Below are positions 1 through 9,976 of a stretch of 64,000 nt of DNA, in pieces. The stretch is taken from contig JAVXUO010002851.1 of NCBI GenBank assembly GCA_033065855.1, positions 62,001 through 126,000 of the forward strand, given 5' to 3'. The stretch comes from Escallonia rubra (Eukaryota > Streptophyta > Magnoliopsida > Escalloniales > Escalloniaceae). Under the pieces are notes generated by a model, which was not told the DNA's origin, ran no database searches, and saw nothing but the letters and a program-made list of their open reading frames with translations. The position numbers were made by a program, and so were the translations under genes. Numbering within the stretch: the first letter of the stretch is position 1; every line of letters begins with the position of its first letter.

Positions 1-540
1 AAAATCAGATTTTTCCTTCTCAAAACTCAACTTTACCTGTGGATGGTGGGTCACTTTGTGACCCCTCAAGATGGATAAATTTTTAATTTTCTTGAGGTGA
101 AAGGAAAGGGATTAATATTTGATCATTATGCCGCAGTGGATCAAACTTGCAGATAATAGGACACTATCAAATTACAAAATGATGAGAAAACTTATGAGAA
201 TGTTGCTAGATAGTTGAACAAGTATCTACATGAGCAGTGAATGACGAACACTAAATGTGTCGTGACGAACACTAAATGCAAGAAAATATACGCATAAAGT
301 GGACAGCTCTGAGATGTTGGTCATAACTTCTAAGTAGCCTGCTATGAACATGATATTATCTTCAATTATTTCTTTTAACAATAACCAAGATTTCTCCATT
401 AGTGGCAATCATCCTGGGATCACTTTAGAGTGTGCTATCCATAAGGTTAATTAATTCTTTGAAACCTCCGGCGGTCGTTCAATGTTGTTATCAAAAGTTA
501 TGTTTGGGGGATGTTTGTCTAATGAAACAGATTCGAAATA
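1..540. other. Intergenic, nothing recognised
   Basis: AT-rich sequence with no convincing reading frame. A 16-base word, TGACGAACACTAAATG, occurs twice about 30 bases apart near 240-280. I see no terminal repeats or gene signals. Confidence 0.5.
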
Positions 541-2560
541 TCCTATCCTATTCTTATGATTAACTGGAGGCCAAGTTCATATACTGGTGGCTGGAACCAC
601 TGATATTCACCGTGCCCTTCGTCTGGGAATCTTTTGTCAGCTATTGTTCTTTTGTTTCCTCACAAGCATTTGCCGCAATGGGCCGTGTGAACCAAGAATC
701 CAATTTTTTCTTAATGAAAAAAATGCAATTTTGTAGTAATCTTCCATTTCAGGATATTACGCAGCGTCAAAACCTTTGTCATTAGGGAAATCTTTAATCC
801 TATTTAAAGACTTCCCCTTTCTCTTCATTCTTTCCTCCCAAATACCTCGCAGACCCTTCTGTTCTATGAAATTGTTTTGCTTTGCAGCAATAGCTCCAAT
901 TTCATTAGGAACTGGTCGTTTCCAAGCGGTTAGAATTTTTTGGTGGACTAAATGCATAGAACATCAGTTCACCCTGTGAAAGAAATAGGCGTATTTGGTA
1001 TCGTTGAGCTCTCAAAGTGTTGGTTTGAGAGAGAAAAGGTTCTTGTTGAGGCCTTCACCCTTTTTTGGTGCACACCAACAATTCCTTCCATTTTCTTCAG
1101 GGTATGATATGATGTGAATCATTGTCAGGGATATTGCTGGCATCACATGTCTAAGACGATTTGGTCGCCTCTAGGTGTCACCTATGCCTAAGTGCGAGGA
1201 AGATTAAAAAGGAGTCAATTTCCCTAGCCTGTGCTTTGGTCGAAAAAAAGAGCTAGGCCTTAAAGCCCTCGTCCCGGCCCATTTGCACAGAGGGTTAGGA
1301 GACACCCTTGAATCTAAATTCCATTCATCAAGTGGCCCTCTTTGGATCGTCTACTTATGGTTGCTAGTTTTTTTTTTGGATTTAGACATTACCTTCAGGC
1401 CGCTAGGCTCAGATCTTTTATTTGGCCATAGTCTGTCCAAAGTTGTCGTGGTTACCAGGTTATTTGACGAGGTCTTCACTCTATTTTTACTTCAATCAGA
1501 GCAAAGTTTGGACCGCTCCCGTATACTAAAGGCCTGTAGTGGCTTGTAATGAGGTGTAGTGGTGTTGAAGTTGCTCTTCAGGATTAGCATCAATTGATCT
1601 GGTCAAGATATCCTGTTTCCAGATATTTTCCTTTTGGGCTATCTGCTAGAATTTTGAATAATAGGCTAGCCTTTGAGTGGTAACTGGCAAGTTGCTGCGC
1701 CCAACAATTTGCGATGACATAGTTTGTCACTTTTCTGGTTATAACACTATGAATGTGGATTTGATTGAAAAGGGAAAAATAGCCCGATGCTTAGCAACAC
1801 AGGGTGATCATCGAATGGCGGGCTGATGTACTGCTGAAATATTTCCCCATTCCAGTTGTAGATTTTGTACGGCCTTTAAGGGCTACATTAATTAGTAGAG
1901 CATTTAGTATAAGAAGATTCTAAACTACACTGTGGGCGAAGTGTTAGAACAAATCCGCCTTTCCTCCAAATCAAGTAGGGTGAAGGCCCAGGGTAAGGTC
2001 AAGAAAAACGTTGCCACGGTTGTTGAAGGGTTGGCTAAGCCTCAGAAGATGAAGTCCCGGGCTAGATGGTCGTCCAACCAAAGCACACAAGGAAAGTCTA
2101 GTTTTAGGGTGTCTTTAGCAGCTTTCTTCTTTCAGTCTCTGATTGTTTCACCCGTTTGGTTCTTTAGTAATATTTCTCTTATGGAGGATGTTGGGTTGCC
2201 CGAAAAAGTGCGTGCTAAGGAAGATGACTCTAGTTAAGAAAAGTATTCGGGCGAGATCTTGTTAGTAAGGAAGAAAGTGAATATGGTTAAGAAAGATGCC
2301 GAGGTATTAGGGGCCCCTCACTCTGCCGTTGAAAAATCGTTCAAGCCCTTATCAAGGCAAAAGTGTGGGCAATCTTGTGACTGCACGTGCTATAGACTTG
2401 GGTTATTCTAGAGCTACTTTAGTCTAAGCAATTTCCTCAGATGGGGCTCTCCCCATGACTTCATCAATCGCCCCAAGTGCTTAGGCCAATGAGAGATAAG
2501 TTCATTCATTTCTTTTGTTCTTAGCCTGTTTCTTATTCCTTCTAGTTATAAGTTTCGGTG
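541..2560 (+). pseudogene. Decayed coding-like region, unidentified
   Basis: Several stretches on the plus strand read as protein-like but are broken by stops and frame changes (about 776-979, 960-1550, 1932-2237). Seen directly: base composition and amino-acid usage are unlike the AT-rich surroundings, and the segment near 1932-2237 is Lys/Arg/Ser-rich with an acidic C-terminus. The style recalls the retroelement-associated plant mobile domain-like proteins whose remnants I also see at 37 and 40 kb, but I found no motif that proves this. It is not an expressed intact gene as written. Confidence 0.25.
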
Positions 2561-2611
2561 CACTAGTGATGCCATCAGAGCCGCCATTATATACCACAGC
2601 GTTGTAGCCAA

Positions 2612-2741
2612 TGTGTGTGTGTGTGCACACGCGCGTGCACACGTGGGTCGGATTAGTGCGTGTGTGTGTGTGTGTGTGTGAGTGAGAGAGAGAGAGAGAG
2701 AGAGAGAGAATGTGTGTGTGTGTGTGTGTGTCTGTCTACTG
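2612..2741. repeat. (GT)n/(GA)n compound microsatellite
   Basis: Alternating GT tracts, a CACACGCGCG segment, a pure GA tract and another GT tract follow one another. Slippage-prone simple sequence; no gene. Confidence 0.9.
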
Positions 2742-3429
2742 CAAATTCAATCGGCATGTATATGTTGTATTTTTTAGTGATTGTGGAATTCAATTAGTTA
2801 GTATGTGTGTGTGAATACAATATGTCTATGCGCGCGCATGTATGTTTCTGTGTGGGTGTGCAGATTGGTGGTGGTGGTTCCATGGTTATGGTTGGTAATG
2901 TTAGAGTGGTGCCATGGTAAAGTTGTGCTTATAAGTGGTTGGTGGTAGTGCAATGGTGGTGGTTAGTGGTGTTGTTGGATTTGAAAGGAAAAGGCCAAGA
3001 GGAGGAACGGGGTGGGGTCGGGGTGTTGTGTTGTGTTGGAAGAAAAAATAAAGAAGAAAAGGAAGACGAAGGGTGGCATACTAAATGAAAATTCAACACA
3101 AACAAATGGGTCGAGTTGTCTTTTCATCACAATGTTAATGTTGTCTGTATCCTATCCAGTCAAAGGTCGTATTTGATATTTTTCATAGTTGATGGATAAT
3201 GCGTGTAATTATACCCTAACCTTAAGGGATGCAGTGATATTTTTTCATAATAAACATCAATGTAGCATAAGAGGTCAATAGAGAAGGAAGACACAAAACT
3301 TTAAGGGTTACATCATCATTAATTCCTTGATAACCACGATAAAGAAGCACCTATATTTTAGGTGCAATAGATAGTAATAAGAAACTAAGATAATTTAGAA
3401 ACATGTAGGTCTTAATCTTGGTTAAACAA
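2742..3429. other. Intergenic, nothing recognised
   Basis: G/T-rich sequence with GGTGGT runs up to about 3010, then AT-rich sequence. No supported ORF. A segment at about 3195-3240 is the inverse of sequence near 6680-6720 (a 'TTAGGGTA-AAATTACA-GCG' type MITE arm), but I could not define an element. Confidence 0.4.
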
Positions 3430-4827
3430 TGATGCCAAGGAAAGTGGGTTCGTACTTACGTGGAGGTGCCACAAAGGCTGCAGTCCGAGTCAGCTTCCAC
3501 GTATGCAAAGTGAGAGACAGTGAGGGCGGAGTAAGGGCTGAGAGCAAGGCTCCACAGACAGGCCGCGAGGGCTGGCAGCGCTGCGCAGACAGGGCGACGA
3601 CGAACAGGGCCGGCAGTCGACAATCCAAGCTAGGGTCCAAGTCAGGGGTGCAGCGTCAGGGGTCCGATGTCAGAGGTCCAAATGTGTTTCTCTCACTAGA
3701 ATTTCAGAGAGAATGGGTTTTTAGAGAGAGAAAGTGAAAATGTCAGAATGAGAGATCCTCTTCCAAATGAGTTCCAAAGTCCACTATTTATAGGCAAAAG
3801 TGCGCATGTGTCATGAGTGTGTCATCAGCTGACATGTGTCGTCCCCTGGGAGTAACACGTCACCATGGGGTCCATAAATACCGGTTCTCCGTCGGACTGC
3901 CGATTACCAAATCCGCACTGCCCTGCCCACGCAGCATCTCTCTACCTGTCTGAGAAGACTGATCACACCACGGTAGCATGATCGGAGTAAGCCTGTTGCC
4001 CCAGCCACCGGTCCAGGCCCTTACTGAATCCCACAAGGTGTGTCAAGAGACGCTCAGAGGACCCAGCAGCGGACTAGGCGCGATGCCCTCCAAAGACCTG
4101 CTCCCGTCCTGGAGTGACCCGTGGATCATTTTCCTGGTAGTGTCGATGATCAACAGTAACATGAGTGGACATGGTTGCAGCTCAGTGCTTAGAGTCACGC
4201 GAGTCACTCCAGACGGCGATAGCTTTGTGGTAACGAGCCTATCCCGCTGCGAGGGGTCCTCGTGCCGGAGCACTACGAGCGAAGCCCCCTAGATTATGAC
4301 GGCGATGGCTTTGTTATAACGAGCCCATCCCACTGCGAGGGATCCTCGTGCCGGATCCCCCCGTGATTATGACGGCGATGGCTTTGTGGTAACGAGTCCA
4401 TCCCGCTGTGAGGGGTCCTCGTGCCAGAGCCCCCCGTGATTATGACAGCGATGGCTTTGTGGTAACGAGTTCATCCCGCTGCGAGGGGTCCTCGTGCCGG
4501 AGCCCCTCGTGATTATGACTGCGATGGCTTTGTGGTAACGAGCTCATCCCGTGGTGGCGATGACTTTGTGGTAACGAGTCAATCCCGCTGTGAGGTCCTC
4601 GTGCCGGAACCCCCCCCCCCCGTGATTATGACGGCGATGGCTTTGTGGTAACGAGCCCATCCCGTGGCGGTGATGACTTTGTGGTAACGAGTTCATCCCG
4701 CTGCGAGGTCCTCGTGCCGGAACCCCCCCGTGATTATGACGGCGATGGCTTTGTGGTAACGAGCCCATCCCGTGGCGGTGATGACTTTGTGGTAACGAGT
4801 TCATCCCGCTGCGAGGGGTCCTCGTGC
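3430..4827 (-). mobile_element. Truncated, inverted LTR of the gag-only element family
   Basis: Read on the minus strand, positions 3430-3500 match the last 70 bases of the LTRs that end at 9909 and 16772, including the terminal GGCATCA. An inverted TATA box lies near 3787-3794 (TATTTATAG on plus). The minus-strand upstream part is made of 73-bp tandem repeats and stops at about 4827 without the family's TGTTCCCAACC start, so the 5' part of the LTR is missing. It is closest to the LTR fragment at 48048-49184: both share the segment around 3980-4170. It directly abuts a host gene fragment. Confidence 0.8.
4220..4827. repeat. 73-bp tandem repeat inside the inverted LTR
   Basis: The word GATTATGAC recurs at 4292, 4365, 4438 and 4511, an exact 73-base period. 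It then recurs at 4624 and 4733, where an extra block of about 40 bases (a second GATGACTTTGTGGTAACGAG word) has been added to each unit. Each unit carries GTAACGAG and CGAGGTCCTCGTGCCGG words. Confidence 0.9.
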
Positions 4828-5132
4828 ATATTGTATGTGTGTGACATAGTCCAGTTTATGGAGGATAAGACCATATTGGTGACTGGTGCCACTGGCTTTC
4901 TTGCAAAGAGTAATATGCCTTCCTCTCTCCCTAACTTGACGTGTATGTGTGTGTGTGTGTGTGTGTGTTCTAGTTGGTATGCATGTTACTTGATGTTTAG
5001 TAACACTAAAGTTATGTGATCGATGTAGTTCTTGTGGAGAAAATACTGCAGATTCAGCCAAATGTGAGAAGGCTTTTTCTTCTTATAAGGGCTATCGACA
5101 CCAAATCAGCCACAAAACGCATCCACGAGGAG
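4828..5132 (+). pseudogene. Fatty acyl-CoA reductase, exons 1-2 only
   Basis: Alcohol-forming fatty acyl-CoA reductases reduce long-chain acyl-CoA to primary alcohols for cuticular wax, suberin and sporopollenin. Exon 1 (to 4909) encodes DIVQFMEDKTILVTGATGFL followed by AK, with the Rossmann NAD(P)H-binding motif TGATGFLAK. A GT at 4910 and AG at 5027-5028 bound a 119-base intron. Exon 2 (5029-5132) continues in frame with ILVEKILQIQPNVRR, then LLIRAIDTKSATKRIHEE, and ends at a GT donor at 5133. The splice joins A|TT to give the family's AKI. No exon 3, catalytic YxxxK or C-terminal domain follows, whereas the family is about 490-500 residues. No start codon is seen in the usual place because LTR-derived repeats begin just upstream. 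The fragment itself carries no stop. It is a broken gene, or the first exons of one cut by rearrangement. Confidence 0.88.
4945..4968. repeat. (GT)n microsatellite in the reductase intron
   Basis: An uninterrupted GT tract lies inside the first intron of the acyl-CoA reductase fragment. Confidence 0.9.
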
Positions 5133-7395
5133 GTACTTTACTTATCATCAGGAGAGAATGACTAATAATATGTGTGTCTACATTTAAAAGTTCAGGAAAA
5201 GATCGATCCACGAAAAACACTTCATGCATGAACTTTCAACAATTTTTCGAGGTCCCCAGAGAAAGAGCAGAAGTACTACATAGTTACACATAGCATCTCA
5301 CTTATTCGCCAACTCGTACCAACAAAATCAGCGAGATACACATTTCACTTTGCAATGAATGGGCAGAATTAAAGGATGGACTTATGGTGTGCGTTTCAAA
5401 AAAATGACACTCAAACACCCTATAACAGTAAGTTAAGAAGTGACTGTGAGAGTAAGAGTGCATGAACAACTGGTCTATGGTTGGACAATTGATAAGCTAA
5501 GGAGATGGAATGGAATTATTGATGGCCCCCTAATCTAAACTTTGCCTAAAGTAGGAGAGCACCTCTCTCTTGATAACGACAGTCTGAAAGTTTTACACGG
5601 ATGTTCATAGAAAACTATTGTCCTTTCTAGTTCGAGATATTCACGTACGAATAGTTGTACACTTTGAAAAAGTCGAGCATATTGTAGTGTAAATCTGCAG
5701 CTTGTTCTCAGTTTTGTAAATCAAAGTCGATGGTAGTTAGTAGCTAGTGTAGCTAGTGATCGGTGTGGTGGGCTTGGCGGTGGTGGTGGATCGATGGCGG
5801 CGCAGTTGATTTCCAAAAGTTGCGGGGTTGGGCGATGGGATTTGTGGCCGGCGGTGGTGGCTCGATTTTGTGTGGTGGGTTTCCAGGATTGTGACGACGG
5901 TCTGCGGTGGTGGGTTTCTGGTTTGTGATGGTGGGCTTGGTTGGTCGCCGTTGCGGAGGTTCGGTGAGGCGGCATTGACTGATCTCGCTTGGAGGAGAGA
6001 CCGAGAGAGGCTTGGCTTTGGTGCATAACTAGTTTGTGATGGTGGGTTGGTGGGTTGCCGGTCTAGAGATTGGCCGGCGATGGGAATGCCCGGTGTTGGC
6101 TGATCTGACGAGAGAGAACATGACGGGGAGAGAGAAAATACAGAACAAAAAAAGTTTTAAGAAACTGACCAAAACGACGTAGTTTTGGTCGCTAGCCTTA
6201 GGCAACTTGCCTGAGGCTAGCAACATATTCGCTATTCCCATATATATATATATGCCAAGAGTTTTCTTTGTAGCACGCATCTTTCCTCTCATTTATAGCA
6301 GTACATAGTTTAGCAATAAACCATCATTGAGAGATGACAAAATGTTGTTTGCTGCTAGGGATCCAAGGAACATGATCCAAATTTCATGCGACCATTCAAT
6401 TAGTTCGGAAATCGTACTGAATTAATTTTCTTCGATCTGCCATTTTCTTCTACCGAAATTTGGGTTGTACAATATTCGTCCACTCCCAGTAAAAACCTAA
6501 TTTCTTAACTGAGAGTTTTTGACCAATCTGACAAACTTGGAAAGGAGTGATCTCATTAATGGCAATGAATTCTCATAGCCAATGGCAACTTAAAAGTAAC
6601 ATGCGAGGACATGTACAGACTTAGGTGTATATATAATAGGCAGAAAACATGCCCAATAAAATGAATAGATAATTACAACAAAGTCCCTGAGATTAGGGTA
6701 AAATTACATGCGTATCCCTAACAAATTACACTTATATCCGTTGATCAGACGAAATCTTAAAAAGCCTAACGGTTTTAAAAAAATGACTTTATTGCCCTTG
6801 GATTAGAAGATTATTTTCTTTCAAATGCCATCACTTTATCTCGTCTTCTTTCTCTTCCTTTTTCTCTTCATTCGTTCTCCCCTCTCCAGCCATTAGAGCA
6901 AGTAAGAGAACCTACCGGGAATGAACTAGCCTTAAGGTAACACAGATGTTGACCGGAGGAGATCCTGTAGTTATAAGTCTATAGTCCACTTATTTTAATG
7001 AACATACTGATCATCTTTACCATTGACATAGCTGCTTGTTAGAATCAAGCAACATGAGAATCCTGTGTACGAGCTATAACAGATTATCTCAATTTAGTTG
7101 ATAATTTAACAATACCAGCCAGTTCCCTTTTTTTCAGTGTACGGCACGGACGTACAGCAAAAGTATAGAGACTAAAGCCTTCGGCATTTGGGCAGATTAT
7201 GGGAGCGCGGCGAGGCTGGGTGTGCAAGTGCAACTTGGAGATCGACTCTGCTCCCTTACGCTAGGCTATGATGACCCGGCCCATTTCTTATCTCCCTCTT
7301 CTCTCACTCTCTCGCTTTAGGGTTTGGGACGGCCCATTTCTTGACCCGCCAAAAATTTATAGTCAACTTTATTCCTTAACATTTTTTGCTAATTA
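5133..7395. other. Intergenic, no gene supported
   Basis: I searched 5133-5720 for further acyl-CoA reductase exons and found none. 5720-6060 is a G-rich block of GGTGG-type words with long open frames on both strands, which I take to be compositional. A hairpin pair lies at 6167-6221. 6660-6790 resembles the arm of a TIR element, with no partner found. 6840-6890 is pyrimidine-rich. Confidence 0.5.
6167..6221. other. Two adjacent perfect or near-perfect hairpins
   Basis: GACCAAAAC (6167-6175) pairs with GTTTTGGTC (6182-6190) around a 6-base loop. Immediately after, GCTAGCCTTAGGCAA pairs with CTTGCCTGAGGCTAGC with one mismatch. They may be the end of a small TIR element; the function is unknown. 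Confidence 0.6.
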
Positions 7396-7400
7396 ACCAC
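7396..7400. other. Target-site duplication ACCAC (left)
   Basis: ACCAC stands directly before the TG of the 5' LTR and is repeated directly after the CA of the 3' LTR at 16773-16777. Five bases is the usual duplication length for LTR retrotransposons. Confidence 0.85.
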
Positions 7401-7537
7401 TGTTCCCAACCTATTCTGGTCGTACCCAAAGGCCCACTACGGTCCCACTTTGCATGACACGTCCGCACAAGCAACATACATTTTCAACGCTCACAACCGG
7501 TCAAAGCGTGCACGCTCAAGTCACGTGCACTTCTTAC

Positions 7538-8517
7538 ATTTACGCGACTTCGTCGCCAAGAAACTTTCATCGGACGGAGCCAAATTTCGACTTCGACTTC
7601 CCTTGTTTGTTGTGTAAATGGCACTTACCATGGTTGGCCTTGGCCTAATATTGGGGTTGGCCTTCCCTCTTAAATCGGCCTCGTTGGTTCCCCTTGGGGT
7701 TTTTCTCGGAAACTCCCCCTTGGGGTCGGCCTCGGCCTCCCTTCTTGGGGTCGGCCTCTGCCATTCCCCGAAGGAGTGGCTCTTTGGTTTCTACCTTACA
7801 CCTTCACTTCTCTTCAAATTTTCAAATATCCTTCGCGACGCCCTTCGCCCTTCACCAAAATCACCCTCGTTTGTCGTGCATCACCTTAGCACCTTCGACT
7901 TTCAAAAGAGGACGTCGTCCTTCACCTTACGGACGTCCGACATCAACTCCGACGTCCGTCCTGTAACAAAAACGACGCGACACAACTCCTCACCCCCGTT
8001 AAATCCGGACCACGTTTTGGACACGTGCGGTCGGTGACAACTCCCGACCCCGTCGCCCGCCACAACTCCGCGACCCCGTCGGACACAACTCCGCATTTCC
8101 GTCGCCCGGACACAACTCTATGACCCCGTCACCACGTTCACAATCCACTTCCATTAAACAGTTCTAAAGACGTGCACCAACTTCTGCATTATATAAATGG
8201 CATTTACCTCTCTGTCGCGCAAATAATACAAATCAACATAAACGTGCCCCCGGCATTTACGCACTATGTCATGCCCATGCGCCACCATTAACAAACGTGC
8301 CCCCGGCACCTTAGGTACTCTGTCGCGCCCTTGACAAAAATATTTCCACATTACCATAAACCCGCCCAAATGCGCGCCCATTGAAACTAACGTGCTCCCG
8401 GCACATTACAACATCTCGCGCCCATGCGCAATCATGTCATCATGCCCCCGGGCACCACACTCATTCATCAACACCTTTTTCACTGCTTCCGGACCTCCGG
8501 ATTTACATCACCCGCAT
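7538..8517 (+). other. Mosaic segment of the 5' LTR
   Basis: This stretch alternates every few bases between words found in the 3' LTR and words found in the unique AT-rich sequence after the 3' LTR. Flank matches include CCCTTGTTTG (7600/17029), TTCAAATTTTCAAATAT (7813/17286), TCTAAAGAC (8163/17689), CACCAACTTCT (8175/17702), ATTGAAACTAA (8380/17924) and ACTGCTTCCGGACCT (8482/18039). Offsets rise steadily (9429, 9473, 9526, 9527, 9544, 9557) from 9377 at the target site. The 3' LTR lacks the longer of these words. I infer a merged-haplotype consensus rather than a real sequence. Confidence 0.7.
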
Positions 8518-8518
8518 A

Positions 8519-9194
8519 GGCGACTCCTCCGGGACACTATCTCTGCCAGGGAGCTCTTCAACTCCCCTTCCGCCAGGTAGACGGCTCCTCCGGGATGCTA
8601 CCTCGGCCAGTCGGGTAGACGGCTCCTCCGGGATGCTACCTTGACATGCTCCGAGTGCTCCGGCACAAGGACTCACCCGCGGGGATAGGCGACTCCTCCG
8701 GGACACTATCTCTGCCAGGGAGCTCTTCAACTCCCCTTCCGCCAGGTAGACGGCTCCTCCGGGATGCTACCTCGGCCAGTCGGGTAGACGGCTCCTCCGG
8801 GATGCTACCTTGACATGCTCCGAGTGCTCCGGCATAAGGACTCACCCGCGGGGATAGGCGACTCCTCCGGGACACTATCTCTGCCAGGGAGCTCTTCAAC
8901 TCCCCTTCCGCCAGGTAGACGGCTCCTCCGGGATGCTACCTCGGCCAGTCGGGTAGACGGCTCCTCCGGGATGCTACCTTGACATGCTCCGAGTGCTCCG
9001 GCATAAGGACTCACCCGCGGGGATAGGCGACTCCTCCGGGACACTATCTCTGCCAGGGAGCTCTTCAACTCCCCTTCCGCCAGGTAGACGGCTCCTCCGG
9101 GATGCTACCTTGGCCGGCCGGGTAGACGGCTCCTCCGGGATGCTACCTTGGCCTGCGGAATAGACGACTCCTCCGGGACACTATCTCCGTCAGG
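8519..9194 (+). repeat. 169-bp tandem repeat, four copies (5' LTR)
   Basis: GGCGACTCCTCCGGGACACT recurs at 8519, 8688, 8857 and 9026, an exact 169-base period. Within each unit a block of about 36 bases starting GTAGACGGCTCCTCCGGGAT is itself doubled. Open frames of 75-87 codons on the minus strand are by-products of the period. Confidence 0.95.
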
Positions 9195-9590
9195 GTGCCT
9201 GCGTGACTGGCCTACGTGCTCCGGCACTGGGGGCTTGCGTCGGCACCCCTAGGGACTATGACCCCCGGGTCACTCCGAGACGGGAGCAGGTCTTCGGAGG
9301 GCATCGCGCCTAGTTCACCTGGCAGTTGGGCGTCGGGTCTTCCCCACCGCTGCCAGGCCTGTGGGACTCCGCAAGGGCTTGGATTGGAGGCTAGATCAAG
9401 GGGGTTCTCTGGCCACACCGATGCGGTGGGAGCCAGTCTTTCCAGACAGACAGAGCGACGCTGTGAGGAGCAGGCCGGTTGAATATGCGATCCGACAGTC
9501 CGTGGAGCACCGGCACCCGTGGACCCCCCGGTGACGTGTCACTCCCGGGGAGCGCCACGTGTCGGTTAATGACATCATCATCTCAATCTC

Positions 9591-9598
9591 TATAAATA
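9591..9598 (+). promoter_or_regulatory. LTR TATA box (5' LTR)
   Basis: TATAAATA follows a run of CATCATCTCAATCTC about 310 bases before the LTR end. The same sequence stands in the 3' LTR at 16455. This is the likely start of the U3-driven transcript. Confidence 0.75.
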
Positions 9599-9912
9599 GA
9601 GGTCTTGAGAATTCATAACAAAAAGGATAACATTTGGACATTTTCACTTTCTCACTCTAGAATCCTAGAGAGAGAAACATACAAGACCCTGACTTTGGAC
9701 CTAAGCATCGGACTGTGACTGTCATCGTGTATTCATCCCGCGCTATCGCCCTCGCAGCACTGCCACCCTCGAGCTCTGTCTGGGAAGCCCTTGGTCTCTG
9801 CCCTTGTTCCACCCTTGCTGTGTCTCACATCAACATACTTGGAAGCTGACTCGGACTGCAGCCTTTGTGGCACCTCCACGTAAGCTCGAACCCACTTTCC
9901 TTGGCATCATTT

Positions 9913-9930
9913 TGGCGACTCCGCTGGGGA
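9913..9930 (+). other. Primer binding site, probably tRNA-Arg type
   Basis: TGGCGACTCCGCTGGGGA starts three bases after the LTR end. The TGGCGACTC...CTGGGGA form is known from plant Ogre/Tat-type Ty3 elements, where it is assigned to tRNA-Arg; the tRNA assignment is from memory and not computed. Confidence 0.7.
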
Positions 9931-9976
9931 GGTGAGCATCGTACTGCAGTCTGTCTATCTTCCGCACTCAGTCTCC

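Larger units (their letters stand above)
7401..9909 (+). repeat. 5' LTR
   Basis: Starts TGTTCCCAACC at 7401 and ends GGCATCA at 9909. It is 2509 bases long against 2375 for the 3' copy. It carries four 169-bp repeat units against three. The first 137 bases and everything from about 8519 onward match the 3' LTR closely, but about 7538-8517 does not (see the separate entry). Confidence 0.9.

Noticed and set aside
5133..5720. Possible third exon of the acyl-CoA reductase
   Set aside because: No frame matches the expected continuation after the second exon, and no YxxxK or substrate-domain motif was found.
3200..6720. A TIR element with ends near 3200 and 6690
   Set aside because: The matching words point outward rather than inward and no target duplication was found; they are probably parts of two separate elements.
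8503..9068. Repeated 75-87-codon frames on the minus strand
   Set aside because: They recur at exactly 169 bases and are a by-product of the LTR tandem repeat; no initiation context or domain.
8519..9194. Regular repeats that could suggest a CRISPR array
   Set aside because: Units are 169 bases, adjacent without unique spacers, inside a plant LTR.
9932..9976. Longer gag start at 9932
   Set aside because: That codon is GTG within the post-PBS leader; the first ATG in frame is at 9977.
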